In this document: positions 36,721 to 46,531 of the stretch, in pieces
Position numbering within the stretch: the first letter of the stretch is position 1
Layout of the letters: each line of letters opens with the position of its first letter
From: Pseudomonas sp. Tri1
GTDB taxonomy: Bacteria; Pseudomonadota; Gammaproteobacteria; Pseudomonadales; Pseudomonadaceae
DNA: 64,000 nucleotides
Assembly (NCBI RefSeq): GCF_017968885.1
Contig: NZ_CP072913.1
Span: 1,224,001 to 1,288,000 of the forward strand
Direction: 5' to 3'
The notes under the pieces: generated by a model
What the model was told of the DNA's origin: nothing
What the model saw: only the letters and a program-made list of their open reading frames with translations
The model's database searches: none
Program-made: the position numbers and the translations under genes

Positions 36721-36778
36721 GTCTCAAGTGCATCTGTCTCAAGTGCATCTGCCTCAAATGCATCTATCTCATGCGTCT
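36721..36778 (+). repeat. 15-bp tandem repeat upstream of ppc
   Basis: GTCTCAAGTGCATCT at 36721-36735 and again at 36736-36750, then GCCTCAAATGCATCT at 36751-36765, then a partial ATCTCATGCGTCT. Almost four copies, ending about 40 bp before the ppc ATG, in the promoter/leader region. Confidence 0.92.
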
Positions 36779-36819
36779 AACCCGATCGCTGTCCGGACCT
36801 TTTTGCTGGAGACCTGCTG

Positions 36820-39450
36820 ATGACCGATATCGATGCCCGCTTGCGCGAGGATGTTCACCTGCTCGGCGAGCTGCTGGGCAACACCATCCGCGAACAGTAC
36901 GGGGACACGTTTCTCGACAAGATCGAGCAGATCCGCAAGGGTGCCAAGGCTGACCGACGTGGTTCCGTGGACGCCGAACTCAGCGCCAGCCTCAACCAAT
37001 TGAGCGAAGACGAACTGCTGCCGGTGGCGCGGGCGTTCAACCAGTTCCTCAACCTGGCCAACATTGCGGAGCAATACCAACTTATCCATCGCCGCGAAGA
37101 GTCGCAGCCCGAACCCTTCGAGGCGCGGGTGTTGCCCGAGCTGCTCGCCCGGTTGCGGGCCGAGGGCCATGGTGCCGAGTCCCTGGCGCGGCAATTGGGC
37201 CGGCTGGAGATCGAGCTGGTCCTCACGGCTCACCCGACGGAAGTGGCCCGTCGCACGCTGATCCAGAAATACGACGCCATCGCCGCGCAACTGGCGGCCC
37301 AGGATCATCGCGACCTGACCAGTGCCGAGCGCGCGCAGATCCATGAACGCCTGCAACGACTGATCGCCGAAGCCTGGCACACCGAAGAGATCCGCCGTAC
37401 CCGCCCGACCCCAGTGGACGAGGCCAAATGGGGCTTTGCGGTGATCGAGCATTCGCTATGGCAAGCCATCCCCAATTACCTGCGCAAGGCCGACCAGGCG
37501 TTGCACACCGCCACCGGGCTGCGCCTGCCATTGGAGGCCGCGCCGATCCGCTTTGCTTCGTGGATGGGCGGCGACCGTGACGGCAACCCGAATGTCACCG
37601 CCGCCGTGACCCGCGAGGTGCTGTTGCTGGCGCGCTGGATGGCGGCGGACCTGTACCTGCGCGACGTCGATCACCTGGCCGCCGAGCTGTCCATGCAGCA
37701 CGCCAGCGAGGCCTTGCGTGCCCAGGCGGGCGACAGCGCCGAACCCTATCGTGCGGTGCTCAAGCAATTGCGCGAGCGCCTGCGTGCTACCCGCAACTGG
37801 GCCCAAGCCTCCTTGAAGGCGCCCACGCCAGCCAGCGCCGAAGTGTTGCAGTTCAACCGCGAACTGCTCGATCCCTTGGAGCTGTGCTACCACTCCCTGC
37901 ACGAATGCGGCATGGGCGTGATCGCCGACGGACCACTGCTCGATTGCTTGCGTCGGGCGGTGACCTTCGGGCTGTTCCTGGTGCGCCTCGATGTGCGCCA
38001 GGACTCGACTCGCCACACCGCCGCCATGACCGAAATCACCGATTACCTGGGCTTGGGTCGCTATGAGGATTGGAGCGAGGAGCAGCGCATCAGCTTCTTG
38101 CTGGACGAGCTGAACAACCGACGCCCGCTGCTGCCCGCCCATTTCAAACCGTCGGCCGATACGGCGGAAGTCCTGGCTACATGCCGGGAAGTGGCGGCGG
38201 CACCGGCGGCGTCCCTGGGCTCGTACGTAATCTCCATGGCCGGCGCGGCCTCCGATGTACTGGCGGTGCAACTGCTGTTGAAAGAATCCGGCGTGTTGCG
38301 GCCGATGCGGGTGGTGCCGCTGTTCGAAACCCTGGCCGACCTGGACAACGCTGGGCCGGTGATCGAGCGCTTGCTGCTGTTGCCTGGCTATCGCTCACGG
38401 CTGCAAGGGCCCCAGGAAGTGATGATCGGCTATTCCGACTCGGCCAAGGACGCTGGGACCACGGCGGCGGCCTGGGCGCAATATCGTGCCCAGGAACGGC
38501 TGGTGGACATCTGCCGCGAACAGCAAGTCGAACTGCTGTTGTTCCACGGTCGCGGTGGCACCGTGGGCCGTGGCGGCGGCCCGGCCCATGCGGCGATCCT
38601 GTCCCAGCCGCCGGGCTCGGTGGCCGGGCGTTTCCGTACCACTGAACAGGGTGAAATGATTCGTTTCAAATTCGGCCTGCCGGACATCGCCGAACAGAAC
38701 CTCAACCTGTACCTCGCCGCTGTGCTTGAGGCGACCTTGCTGCCGCCGCCGCCACCCACGCCCCAGTGGCGGCATCTGATGGACGAACTGGCCGCCGACG
38801 GCGTCAGCGCCTACCGCGCCGTAGTGCGGGAGAATCCGCAATTCGTCGAGTACTTCCGTCAATCCACGCCGGAACAGGAACTCGGACGCCTGCCCCTGGG
38901 CAGTCGCCCGGCCAAGCGTCGCGCTGGCGGCATCGAAAGCCTGCGGGCGATCCCGTGGATCTTCGGCTGGACCCAGACCCGCCTGATGCTGCCAGCCTGG
39001 CTCGGCTGGGAAACCGCCCTGAGCAAGGCCCTGGAGCGCGGCGAAGGCGAGCTGCTGGGGCAGATGCGCGAACAGTGGCCGTTCTTCCGTACCCGCATCG
39101 ATATGCTGGAGATGGTGCTGGCCAAGGCTGACGCCGACATTGCGCGCTCCTACGATGAGCGTTTGGTGGAGCCTGGGCTGCGACCTTTGGGTGCGCATTT
39201 ACGCGACCTATTGTCGCAGGCGTGCTCGGTGGTTTTGGGGTTGACCGGTCAGTCGCAACTACTGGCACATAGCCCTGCCACGCTGGAATTCATTCGCTTG
39301 CGCAACACCTACCTCGATCCGCTGCACCTGTTGCAGGCCGAACTGCTGGCACGCTCGCGCCAGCAGGAGGTTGCCCAGGGCAGCCCCGTGGAACAGGCGT
39401 TGCTGGTGTCTGTGGCGGGGATTGCCGCCGGTTTGCGCAATACCGGCTAA
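36820..39450 (+). CDS. ppc: Phosphoenolpyruvate carboxylase
   Basis: 876 residues, the normal length. Catalytic His138 lies in [14 protein letters not shown]. Other signatures: [11 protein letters not shown], the PEP-binding loop [19 protein letters not shown], and [14 protein letters not shown]. The C-terminus ends LRNTG as in the family, where the terminal Asn-Thr-Gly is part of the active site. It carboxylates PEP with bicarbonate to oxaloacetate, replenishing the TCA cycle. The ATG at 36820 follows GGAGA. adk follows on the same strand after 291 bp. Confidence 0.98.
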   Translation: MTDIDARLREDVHLLGELLGNTIREQYGDTFLDKIEQIRKGAKADRRGSVDAELSASLNQLSEDELLPVARAFNQFLNLANIAEQYQLIHRREESQPEPFEARVLPELLARLRAEGHGAESLARQLGRLEIELVLTAHPTEVARRTLIQKYDAIAAQLAAQDHRDLTSAERAQIHERLQRLIAEAWHTEEIRRTRPTPVDEAKWGFAVIEHSLWQAIPNYLRKADQALHTATGLRLPLEAAPIRFASWMGGDRDGNPNVTAAVTREVLLLARWMAADLYLRDVDHLAAELSMQHASEALRAQAGDSAEPYRAVLKQLRERLRATRNWAQASLKAPTPASAEVLQFNRELLDPLELCYHSLHECGMGVIADGPLLDCLRRAVTFGLFLVRLDVRQDSTRHTAAMTEITDYLGLGRYEDWSEEQRISFLLDELNNRRPLLPAHFKPSADTAEVLATCREVAAAPAASLGSYVISMAGAASDVLAVQLLLKESGVLRPMRVVPLFETLADLDNAGPVIERLLLLPGYRSRLQGPQEVMIGYSDSAKDAGTTAAAWAQYRAQERLVDICREQQVELLLFHGRGGTVGRGGGPAHAAILSQPPGSVAGRFRTTEQGEMIRFKFGLPDIAEQNLNLYLAAVLEATLLPPPPPTPQWRHLMDELAADGVSAYRAVVRENPQFVEYFRQSTPEQELGRLPLGSRPAKRRAGGIESLRAIPWIFGWTQTRLMLPAWLGWETALSKALERGEGELLGQMREQWPFFRTRIDMLEMVLAKADADIARSYDERLVEPGLRPLGAHLRDLLSQACSVVLGLTGQSQLLAHSPATLEFIRLRNTYLDPLHLLQAELLARSRQQEVAQGSPVEQALLVSVAGIAAGLRNTG

Positions 39451-40392
<942 letters not shown>

Positions 40393-40411
40393 AAAGTCTG
40401 ATCAGTTGCAC

Positions 40412-40443
40412 TAACTACGGCCCGCTTGCGGGTCGTAGTTGTT
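40412..40443 (+). terminator. Intrinsic terminator of adk
   Basis: AACTACGGCCCG, loop CTTG, CGGGTCGTAGTT followed by GTTT; stem of about 12 bp with one mismatch pair. Confidence 0.8.
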
Positions 40444-40486
40444 TATACTGGCGCACTTTTTTCCCACCTGATTTACGGACACATCG

Positions 40487-41164
40487 ATGAGCACCTTGCT
40501 GGCCCTGGACACCGCGACTGAAGCTTGCTCCGTCGCCTTGCTGCACGACGGCAAGGTCACGAGCCATTACGAGGTGATCCCGCGCCTGCATGCGCAAAAG
40601 CTGTTGCCGATGATCCAGCAATTGCTCAGCGATGCCGGGACCACCTTGCAGGCGGTGGATGCGATTGCCTTTGGCCGTGGGCCGGGGGCTTTTACCGGCG
40701 TGCGCATCGCCATCGGCGTGGTGCAGGGGCTGGCGTTCGCCCTGGAGCGACCGGTGTTGCCGGTGTCGAACCTGGCGGTGCTGGCCCAGCGAGCCTTGCG
40801 CGAACAGGGCGCGCGCCAAGTCGCGGCGGCCATCGATGCGCGCATGGATGAGGTGTACTGGGGTTGCTATCGCGAAACCGACGGTGAGATGCGCCTGGTC
40901 GGTGCTGAGGCGGTATTGCCACCCGAAGCCGCGGCTTTGCCGAGCGGGGCCGACGGTGACTGGTTCGGCGCGGGTACCGGTTGGGGCTACGGCGAGCGAA
41001 TTACCGTCAACCTCAGCGGCCAGGACGCCTCGATGCTGCCGCACGCCGAAGACCTGCTGGCCCTGGCCCGCTTTGCCTGGGCCCGCGGCGAAGCCATCCC
41101 GGCTGACGATGCCCAGCCGGTGTACCTGCGGGACAAGGTTGCAACACCCAAGTCCGAACGGTAA
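40487..41164 (+). CDS. tsaB: tRNA t6A37 modification factor TsaB
   Basis: 225 residues. ASKHA-fold start MSTLLALDTATEACSVALLH and the diagnostic AFGRGPGAFTGVRIAIGVVQ. TsaB is the inactive paralogue of TsaD and with TsaE and TsaC makes N6-threonylcarbamoyladenosine at position 37 of ANN-decoding tRNAs. The adk-tsaB order is common in Pseudomonas. A tRNA t6A dehydratase gene (tcdA) that acts on the same modification lies at 58 kb. Confidence 0.95.
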   Translation: MSTLLALDTATEACSVALLHDGKVTSHYEVIPRLHAQKLLPMIQQLLSDAGTTLQAVDAIAFGRGPGAFTGVRIAIGVVQGLAFALERPVLPVSNLAVLAQRALREQGARQVAAAIDARMDEVYWGCYRETDGEMRLVGAEAVLPPEAAALPSGADGDWFGAGTGWGYGERITVNLSGQDASMLPHAEDLLALARFAWARGEAIPADDAQPVYLRDKVATPKSER

Positions 41165-41181
41165 ATAACCTCACCCCATTC

Positions 41182-41213
41182 GATCGTTCCCACGCAGAGC
41201 GTGAGGAACGATC
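41182..41213. repeat. Half copy of the GATCGTTCCCACGC palindrome
   Basis: GATCGTTCCCACGCAGAGCG then TGAGGAACGATC: a single short palindrome of the family seen in full at 29939-30042. Confidence 0.75.
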
Positions 41214-41410
41214 TTTCACAGCCCCGCTATCCGACGTCCCCAGCCAAAAGTCATTTCCTGCGCCAAAAGTCACACCCAATATCGCCAGTCGTCACTTTTT
41301 CCGCCGGTTTTTAAACCTTTTTGGCTTTATGTGTTCTAGTTATCACTTGCGCATTTGCGCGGTCGCGAAAGTGCCGCTAAATTGCCATCATTGATACCGA
41401 GCATTCTGTT

Positions 41411-41719
41411 ATGCGTATAGACGGCGTTTCATCCCAGTCCTATCCCCTCAAGCGCAAGCCTCGTGCAGGCAAAGCCGCTGAGCCTGAGTCCTTCGATGAT
41501 GTCGATGGCGAACTGGAGTTCCCGTCCGAAGAGCAACTGGCCGCCCGCGCCGCCAAAGCTTCCGCACAACGCCTGAGCAATCTTCCCGCCCGTCAGCAAG
41601 ACATGCTGTATCACCGTTCCATGAGCCGCAGCGTGGCCACGGCCCTGGCCAGCTACCTGAGCACCGCCGGTTTCGTCGATTGGGATATGGAAGTGCTGGG
41701 ACTCGACCTCTACATCTGA
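41411..41719 (+). CDS. Conserved Pseudomonas protein of unknown function
   Basis: 102 residues. Basic N-terminus (MRIDGVSSQSYPLKRKPRAG), an acidic middle (EPESFDDVDGELEFPSEEQL) and a C-terminal part (YHRSMSRSVATALASYLSTA) ending in EVLGLDLYI. No signal peptide or known motif. Its stop overlaps the next ATG by one base (TGATG), so it is coupled to the DUF72 gene. Confidence 0.75.
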   Translation: MRIDGVSSQSYPLKRKPRAGKAAEPESFDDVDGELEFPSEEQLAARAAKASAQRLSNLPARQQDMLYHRSMSRSVATALASYLSTAGFVDWDMEVLGLDLYI

Positions 41720-42579
41720 TGCGGTTGCCTTACTACCTGGGCTGCCCATCCTGGAGCGAAAACGCCTGGCGTGATTACCTGTATCCCCAGGGCGCGAAAA
41801 GCTCCGACTTCCTGAATCTCTACTCCCAAGTGTTCAATGCCGTGGAAGGCAATACGACGTTCTACGCCAGCCCGTCCGCGGCCGTCGTGCAACGTTGGGC
41901 CGAGACCATGCCCGAGCACTTTCGCTTCACCGCCAAGTTTCCCGGTGACATCAGCCACAATGGCGATTTGCGCGAGCGCCTGACGGCCTGCGAAACCTTC
42001 CTGCAACTGCTCAGCCCCTTGGGCGAGCGGGTGTCGCCATTCTGGTTGCAGTTATCCAAAGCCTTTACCCCAAATCGATTGCCAGAGTTGGCTGGGTTCA
42101 TCGACGCCTTCGAGCGGCCCTTGGCCGTGGAAGTCCGGCACGATGAATTCTTCGCCAAGGGCGATGCCGAACGGCGCCTCAATCGCCTGTTGCTCGAGCG
42201 TGGCGTCGAACGCATCTGCCTCGATCCCCGGGCCTTGTTCAGTTGTACCTCGACCGATCCTGCCGTGCTCCACGCGCAATCGAAAAAGCCTCGCGTACCG
42301 CCCCGGCCAACGGCGTTCACCCAATGCCCGCAGGTGCGCTTCATCGGTCATCCGGTGTTGGAGGCCAACGAGCCGTTCCTGACACCCTGGGTGGAGAAAA
42401 TCGCTGGCTGGATCGAAGAGGGACGCACGCCCTATATCTTCCTGCACACCGCCGACAACCTGCTGGCGGCGAAACTTGCGCAACACTTCCACACTCGCTT
42501 GATGAGTCGTTTGCCTGGCTTGCCGGCCCTGCCTGAGCTATATAGAGAGCCCGCCGCCGAGCAACTGGGTTTGCTCTGA
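41719..42579 (+). CDS. DUF72 (YecE-like) family protein
   Basis: 286 residues from ATG 41719 (MRLPYYLGCPSWSENAWRDY). The DUF72 TIM-barrel pattern is clear: the LGCPSW start, VEGNTTFYASPSAAVVQRWA, FRFTAKFPGDISHNG, and VEVRHDEFF. The family has no firmly established activity, though it is often placed near DNA-metabolism genes. The start codon overlaps the stop of the preceding gene. Confidence 0.9.
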   Translation: MRLPYYLGCPSWSENAWRDYLYPQGAKSSDFLNLYSQVFNAVEGNTTFYASPSAAVVQRWAETMPEHFRFTAKFPGDISHNGDLRERLTACETFLQLLSPLGERVSPFWLQLSKAFTPNRLPELAGFIDAFERPLAVEVRHDEFFAKGDAERRLNRLLLERGVERICLDPRALFSCTSTDPAVLHAQSKKPRVPPRPTAFTQCPQVRFIGHPVLEANEPFLTPWVEKIAGWIEEGRTPYIFLHTADNLLAAKLAQHFHTRLMSRLPGLPALPELYREPAAEQLGLL

Positions 42580-42611
42580 GGCCAAACTCTCTCTGCCCAG
42601 GAGCGAACTAC

Positions 42612-43433
42612 ATGGATGCGCAAACCCGTCGAGCCCAGGCATTCAAGGCCTTGCACGAACGCGAGGAGGCTTTTGTCATTCCCAATCCATGGGATGCCGG
42701 TTCCGCCAAGATGCTGGCCAGTCTTGGCTTCGAGGCCTTGGCGACGACCAGCGCCGGTCACGCTTTCTCCCTGGGGCGGCCAGATGGTGCGTTGGGCCTG
42801 GAAGACACCTTGGCCAACGTCAGGGCGATTGTCGCTGCCACTGACCTGCCGGTAGCGGTCGATCTGGAGAACGGGTTTGCCGATGCTCCCGACGCGTGCG
42901 CCCGCAACTTGCTGCGTGCCGCAGAGGCCGGCGCGGTGGGCGGCTCCATCGAAGATGCCACGGGGCGTGAAGACAGCCCGATCTATTGCTTCGAACATGC
43001 GGTGGCGCGGGTCAAGGCCGCCGCCGACGCCGTGCGCAGTTTGCCGTACCCGTTCCTGCTGACCGCCCGGGCGGAAAACTTCCTGCATGGCAATCCAGAC
43101 CTGGATGACACGATTCGTCGCCTCAAGGCCTTCGCCGACGCCGGTGCCGACGTGCTCTACGCCCCGGGCTTGAGCACCGCCAAGCAAGTGCTCGCGGTGG
43201 TGCAGGCCGTGGCGCCAAAACCGGTAAACGTGTTGATGTCCGGGGCGCTGGACCTGACGGTGGCGCAGTTGAGTGAGCTGGGGGTCAAGCGCATCAGCGT
43301 CGGCTCGGCCCTGGCCTTGGCCGCGTATGGCGAGTTCTTCCGCGCCGCTGAAGAAATCCAGCAGCAGGGCACGTTCACCTTCACTCGCCGCTCGATGCCG
43401 TTCAAGCAGGCAAACCAATTATTCAAGGGTTGA
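42612..43433 (+). CDS. Isocitrate lyase/PEP mutase superfamily enzyme
   Basis: 273 residues. Superfamily features: FVIPNPWDAGSAKMLASLGF, TTSAGHAFSLGRPDG (substrate loop), VAVDLENGFAD with metal-binding acidic residues, GSIEDATGRED, and LTARAENFL. It lacks the KKCGH-type cysteine loop of isocitrate lyase, so it is not one. Members include PEP mutase, oxaloacetate decarboxylase/acetylhydrolase and 2-methylisocitrate lyase. The exact reaction cannot be told. Confidence 0.88.
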   Translation: MDAQTRRAQAFKALHEREEAFVIPNPWDAGSAKMLASLGFEALATTSAGHAFSLGRPDGALGLEDTLANVRAIVAATDLPVAVDLENGFADAPDACARNLLRAAEAGAVGGSIEDATGREDSPIYCFEHAVARVKAAADAVRSLPYPFLLTARAENFLHGNPDLDDTIRRLKAFADAGADVLYAPGLSTAKQVLAVVQAVAPKPVNVLMSGALDLTVAQLSELGVKRISVGSALALAAYGEFFRAAEEIQQQGTFTFTRRSMPFKQANQLFKG

Positions 43434-43449
43434 TGCCCGAGGCGTTGTC

Positions 43450-44148
43450 GTGCGGTTTTTGAAAGGCTTTGCGGTATTGGCGCTGGTCGTTGCCTGCGCA
43501 GCGCTGGCGGTATGGCGCGGCTGGCTGTCGCTGCCGCCGCAATGGAATCCCTGGGCGCCCCTGGACGTCAACGTTCCCCCCAACCTGTTGACCCGCTACA
43601 AGCTCATGGCCCTGCGCAACGACCCGCAGCTGTGTGACCAGGCCCTCGCTACCTCGGGACTGCACACCGCCCGCCAGGCCGACAGCGGCGCCAACTCGAC
43701 GTGCCCGCTGACCAATGTGCTGAGGGTGCAGGGCGGTGAGGTGGCGCTGAGCAGCAGTTTTCTCGCCAGTTGCCCGTTGGCGGTGGCGTTCGCGCTGTTC
43801 GAGCGTCATGCGTTGCAGCCAGCAGCAACGGCAGTCTATGGGCAGAAAATCACGCGGGTCGATCACCTTGGCAGTTTCGCCTGCCGCAACATGTACGGTC
43901 GTGAAAGTGGCGCGCGCAGCCAGCACGCTACGGCCAGTGCGTTGGACATCGCCGGGTTTCGTCTGGCCGATGGCCGTACGATCAACGTGCTCAAGGACTG
44001 GCCGAAGGACAATGCCGATGCACGGTTTCTACGCCAGGCCCGCGACGGCGCTTGCGATATGTTCAGTGTGGTGTTGAGTCCGGATTACAACGCGGCGCAC
44101 CGCAACCATTTTCATCTGGATGTCGGGCCATGGTGGATCTGTCGCTAG
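43450..44148 (+). CDS. Extensin-like protein, membrane-anchored
   Basis: 232 residues from a GTG at 43450 (MRFLKGFAVLALVVACAALA), with GAGG eight bases upstream; an ATG at 43433 is in another frame, and the open frame to its left overlaps the preceding gene. One N-terminal transmembrane/signal segment. The mature part is the extensin-like C-terminal domain: paired cysteines (QLCDQALATSG, STCPLTNVLRV, ASCPLAVAFAL, SFACRNMYGR, GACDMF), SQHATASALDIAGFRL and HRNHFHLDVGPWW. The His/Asp pattern recalls M15-type peptidases, suggesting a cell-wall role. Confidence 0.87.
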   Translation: MRFLKGFAVLALVVACAALAVWRGWLSLPPQWNPWAPLDVNVPPNLLTRYKLMALRNDPQLCDQALATSGLHTARQADSGANSTCPLTNVLRVQGGEVALSSSFLASCPLAVAFALFERHALQPAATAVYGQKITRVDHLGSFACRNMYGRESGARSQHATASALDIAGFRLADGRTINVLKDWPKDNADARFLRQARDGACDMFSVVLSPDYNAAHRNHFHLDVGPWWICR

Positions 44149-44161
44149 CGTCCTGAACGGG

Positions 44162-44782
44162 TCAGGCGGCGATACGCAGGTTCTGCAGCACGATCGGGCG
44201 TGCCCAGCGGGTGTCGAAGTCCAGTTGTTTCTGTTGCGCCACCAATTCCTCTTCCGGGAAGGGCGGGAAGGGCTTGTCCAGCAGGTCGAGCTCGAACTCG
44301 GCAATCGGCAGGTGCAGTGGACGCGGTTGCGGCGCCGGGCCGGGCTCCGGCAGCGGTTGACCGGCGGTGAGCACGAGTGGGCGAACCCAGTTGCTCTCGA
44401 AGGTCTGCTGTTTTTGCTGGGCGGCGATTTCTTCCGGTGGGAAGGGTGGGAAAGGCTTGTCCAGCAGGTCCAGTTCGAATTCGGCGATGGGCAGGAACAG
44501 CGGCTCAGGCGGTTTGACCGGGGTTTCGGTCACTTCGCAGGTGCGCTGGCTGACGATGTGCTCCAGCAGTTCGGCGCCGAGGGTCGGTTCAACCGCCTCA
44601 TCGAGAGCGACGGGCTGGTAGCTGCCAGGCGCCGGTGCGTTATCCCCCAGTTGATCGGCCAGCGCCCGGGCAAAAAAATCCTGCCACAGGTGACTGACGC
44701 CGCTCAGGGCTTGGGTGTTACGCAGGCTGTAATCGCCGTAAGGGGAGATAACGCCTATCGATGTGGATTGAATGTCTGACAT
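44162..44782 (-). CDS. Protein of unknown function with an internal duplication
   Basis: 206 residues from the ATG at 44780-44782 ([20 protein letters not shown]). Two copies of an approx. 46-residue module occur at about 92-138 and 153-199; each contains [18 protein letters not shown] followed by AAQQKQ/VAQQKQ and RPLVL/RPIVL. Codons differ between copies although the protein is nearly the same, so the duplication is not recent. It is Pro-rich with no signal peptide or membrane segment. It is divergent from rsmJ and convergent with the extensin-like gene. I do not recognise the family. Confidence 0.8.
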   Translation of the reverse strand: MSDIQSTSIGVISPYGDYSLRNTQALSGVSHLWQDFFARALADQLGDNAPAPGSYQPVALDEAVEPTLGAELLEHIVSQRTCEVTETPVKPPEPLFLPIAEFELDLLDKPFPPFPPEEIAAQQKQQTFESNWVRPLVLTAGQPLPEPGPAPQPRPLHLPIAEFELDLLDKPFPPFPEEELVAQQKQLDFDTRWARPIVLQNLRIAA

Positions 44783-44874
44783 TTTTCTCGGTCGACGCTC
44801 AGCTCTGGCAAAATGCCGTTCACCCTTGTTATCGGCCATTTTTGCCGATCATTAATTTTTTGAGCGTGTTTTCC

Positions 44875-45657
44875 ATGAGTGAGCAACCTGCGCCTTGTCG
44901 CATCCGCGTCGAGGCCCTGGCCCCGGCCTTCCAGTCGCAGGCCGAGCACTGGGCCCTGCGGCTTGGCCTGCCTTTGCAGGTGGACGCTGGCGAGTTTGCC
45001 TTGCAGGTCGGCGAACAGGGCCTGCAACTGCAGCAACTGGGCGCGGATGCGCCGGGCCCGGTGCGGGTGGACTTCGTCGAGGGCGGGGCGGCCCATCGTC
45101 GGTTGTACGGTGGCGGCAGTGGTCAGATGATCGCCAAGGCGGTCGGGATCGCCCAGGGCGTACGCCCGCGGGTGCTGGATGCCACGGCAGGGTTGGGCAA
45201 GGACGCGTTCGTGCTGGCCAGCCTGGGTTGCGAAATGAGCCTGATCGAGCGCCAGCCGCTGATCGGTGCATTGCTGGAAGATGGCCTGGCTCGCGGGGCG
45301 GAAGATTTCGAGGTGGCGCCCATCGTGGCCCGCATGCGCTTGCTCCAGGGCAATTCCATCGAGGTGATGCGCAACTGGGAAGGTGAGCCGCCCCAAGTGA
45401 TCTACCTGGACCCGATGTTTCCTCATCGTGAGAAAACCGCCCTGGTGAAGAAGGAAATGCGCCTGTTTCGGCCCTTGGTCGGCGATGACCCGGATGCCCC
45501 GGCACTGCTCGCCGCAGCTCTGGCCCTGGCGACTCACCGAGTGGTGGTCAAACGCCCGCGCAAGGCTCCGTGCATCGAAGGGCCGAAGCCGAGCCATGGG
45601 CTGGATGGAAAATCCAGTCGGTACGACATCTATCCCAAGAAAGCACTCAAGCCCTGA
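44875..45657 (+). CDS. rsmJ: 16S rRNA (guanine1516-N2)-methyltransferase
   Basis: 260 residues from ATG 44875 ([20 protein letters not shown]); the frame opens upstream at 44761 but without support. SAM-binding motif [19 protein letters not shown], the catalytic [19 protein letters not shown], and C-terminal VKRPRKAP. RsmJ (YhiQ) methylates G1516 of 16S rRNA. Two REP elements follow its stop. Confidence 0.95.
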   Translation: MSEQPAPCRIRVEALAPAFQSQAEHWALRLGLPLQVDAGEFALQVGEQGLQLQQLGADAPGPVRVDFVEGGAAHRRLYGGGSGQMIAKAVGIAQGVRPRVLDATAGLGKDAFVLASLGCEMSLIERQPLIGALLEDGLARGAEDFEVAPIVARMRLLQGNSIEVMRNWEGEPPQVIYLDPMFPHREKTALVKKEMRLFRPLVGDDPDAPALLAAALALATHRVVVKRPRKAPCIEGPKPSHGLDGKSSRYDIYPKKALKP

Positions 45658-45671
45658 GACCGCGTCGCCTG

Positions 45672-45768
45672 CATCGCGAGCAAGCTCGCTCCCGCAGGGA
45701 TCAGCAGTGAATGCAGGTTTTGTGGGCACCCTCGATCAAACTGTGGGAGCGAGCTTGCTCGCGAAGAG
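45672..45768. repeat. Two REP elements in reversed (outward) arrangement
   Basis: CATCGCGAGCAAGCTCGCTC (45672 on) and CTGTGGGAGCGAGCTTGCTC (45741 on). The arms are arranged opposite to the usual REPIN order (right-type arm first), between rsmJ and the TetR gene. Confidence 0.85.
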
Positions 45769-45801
45769 GGCCTGTCAGCCAGCGAATACCCGACGGCTGA
45801 C

Positions 45802-46437
45802 CTACGGCCGATAAGCCCGCACAAACAACCCCACCACTTCCTGCACATGGGCCTCGGCCGCTTCCGGTTCCTGGCGTGCGCCGCAGCCGGACAGCAAGCG
45901 GAAATTCGCCGCGCCCTTGATCAGGCAAAAGAAATGCTCGGCGGCATTGCGCGGTTTATCGATGCACAGGGCGCCGCTCTGGTGGACCTTGGTCAGCAGC
46001 CGTTCCATGCCTGAGAGCATCCGCTGCGGGCCCGCTTCGTAGAAAATCGTCGAGAGCTTGGGGTCCTGGCTGCCCAGGGCCATGATCAACCGATGCAGGT
46101 TCAGCGATTCGTCGCTGTTGATCAGTTGGTTGAACCCGCGGGCGATGTTCAACAACACCTTTTCGATCGGAACGCCGTCCGGCCATTCGAAAAAAAGCGT
46201 CGGCAGCTGTTCTTCACACTTGGCCATCACGGCGGCGGAAAACAACGTTTCCTTGTCGGTGAAGTGGCTATAGACGGTCAGCTTCGACACGCCCGCCTCG
46301 GTGGCGACGGCGTCCATGCTGGTGCTGGCGTAACCCATGCTCACGAACAGGCGTTTCGCGGCGTCGAGAATGGCCTGGCGCTTGGCCAGATCCTTCGGGC
46401 GACCGGGGCCGCTGGGGGGTGAAAGATTGTTCGACAT
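45802..46437 (-). CDS. TetR-family repressor of the adjacent RND pump (MexL/NalD-like)
   Basis: 211 residues. N-terminal TetR HTH about 18-62 (KRQAILDAAKRLFVSMGYAS, then VATEAGVSKLTVYSHFTDKE), C-terminal helical effector domain with FYEAGPQRMLSGMERLL, similar to repressors of Mex pumps. Divergent from the membrane-fusion gene with a 94-bp intergenic region holding an inverted repeat, so local repression of the pump is the natural inference. Confidence 0.9.
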   Translation of the reverse strand: MSNNLSPPSGPGRPKDLAKRQAILDAAKRLFVSMGYASTSMDAVATEAGVSKLTVYSHFTDKETLFSAAVMAKCEEQLPTLFFEWPDGVPIEKVLLNIARGFNQLINSDESLNLHRLIMALGSQDPKLSTIFYEAGPQRMLSGMERLLTKVHQSGALCIDKPRNAAEHFFCLIKGAANFRLLSGCGARQEPEAAEAHVQEVVGLFVRAYRP

Positions 46438-46456
46438 TTCTTCGCTTTAATACTGG

Positions 46457-46497
46457 ACTGGTGAGTTTGCTATTAATAACATACTCGCCAGTATAAT
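46457..46497. promoter_or_regulatory. Inverted-repeat operator and -10 box of the RND pump
   Basis: ACTGGTGAGT (46457-46466) and ACTCGCCAGT (46483-46492), arms matching at 9 of 10 positions around an AT-rich centre. TATAAT at 46492-46497 abuts the right arm and faces the pump genes. A TetR dimer there would block the promoter. Confidence 0.7.
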
Positions 46498-46531
46498 TAT
46501 TCCAAGCACCATTAGCGAAAGGTCACTTGTC

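Noticed and set aside
36213..36953. 246-codon frame reading through the 15-bp repeats (CLKCICLKCI)
   Set aside because: It overlaps the ppc start and the opposite gene; the Cys-rich stretch is just the tandem repeat read in one frame.
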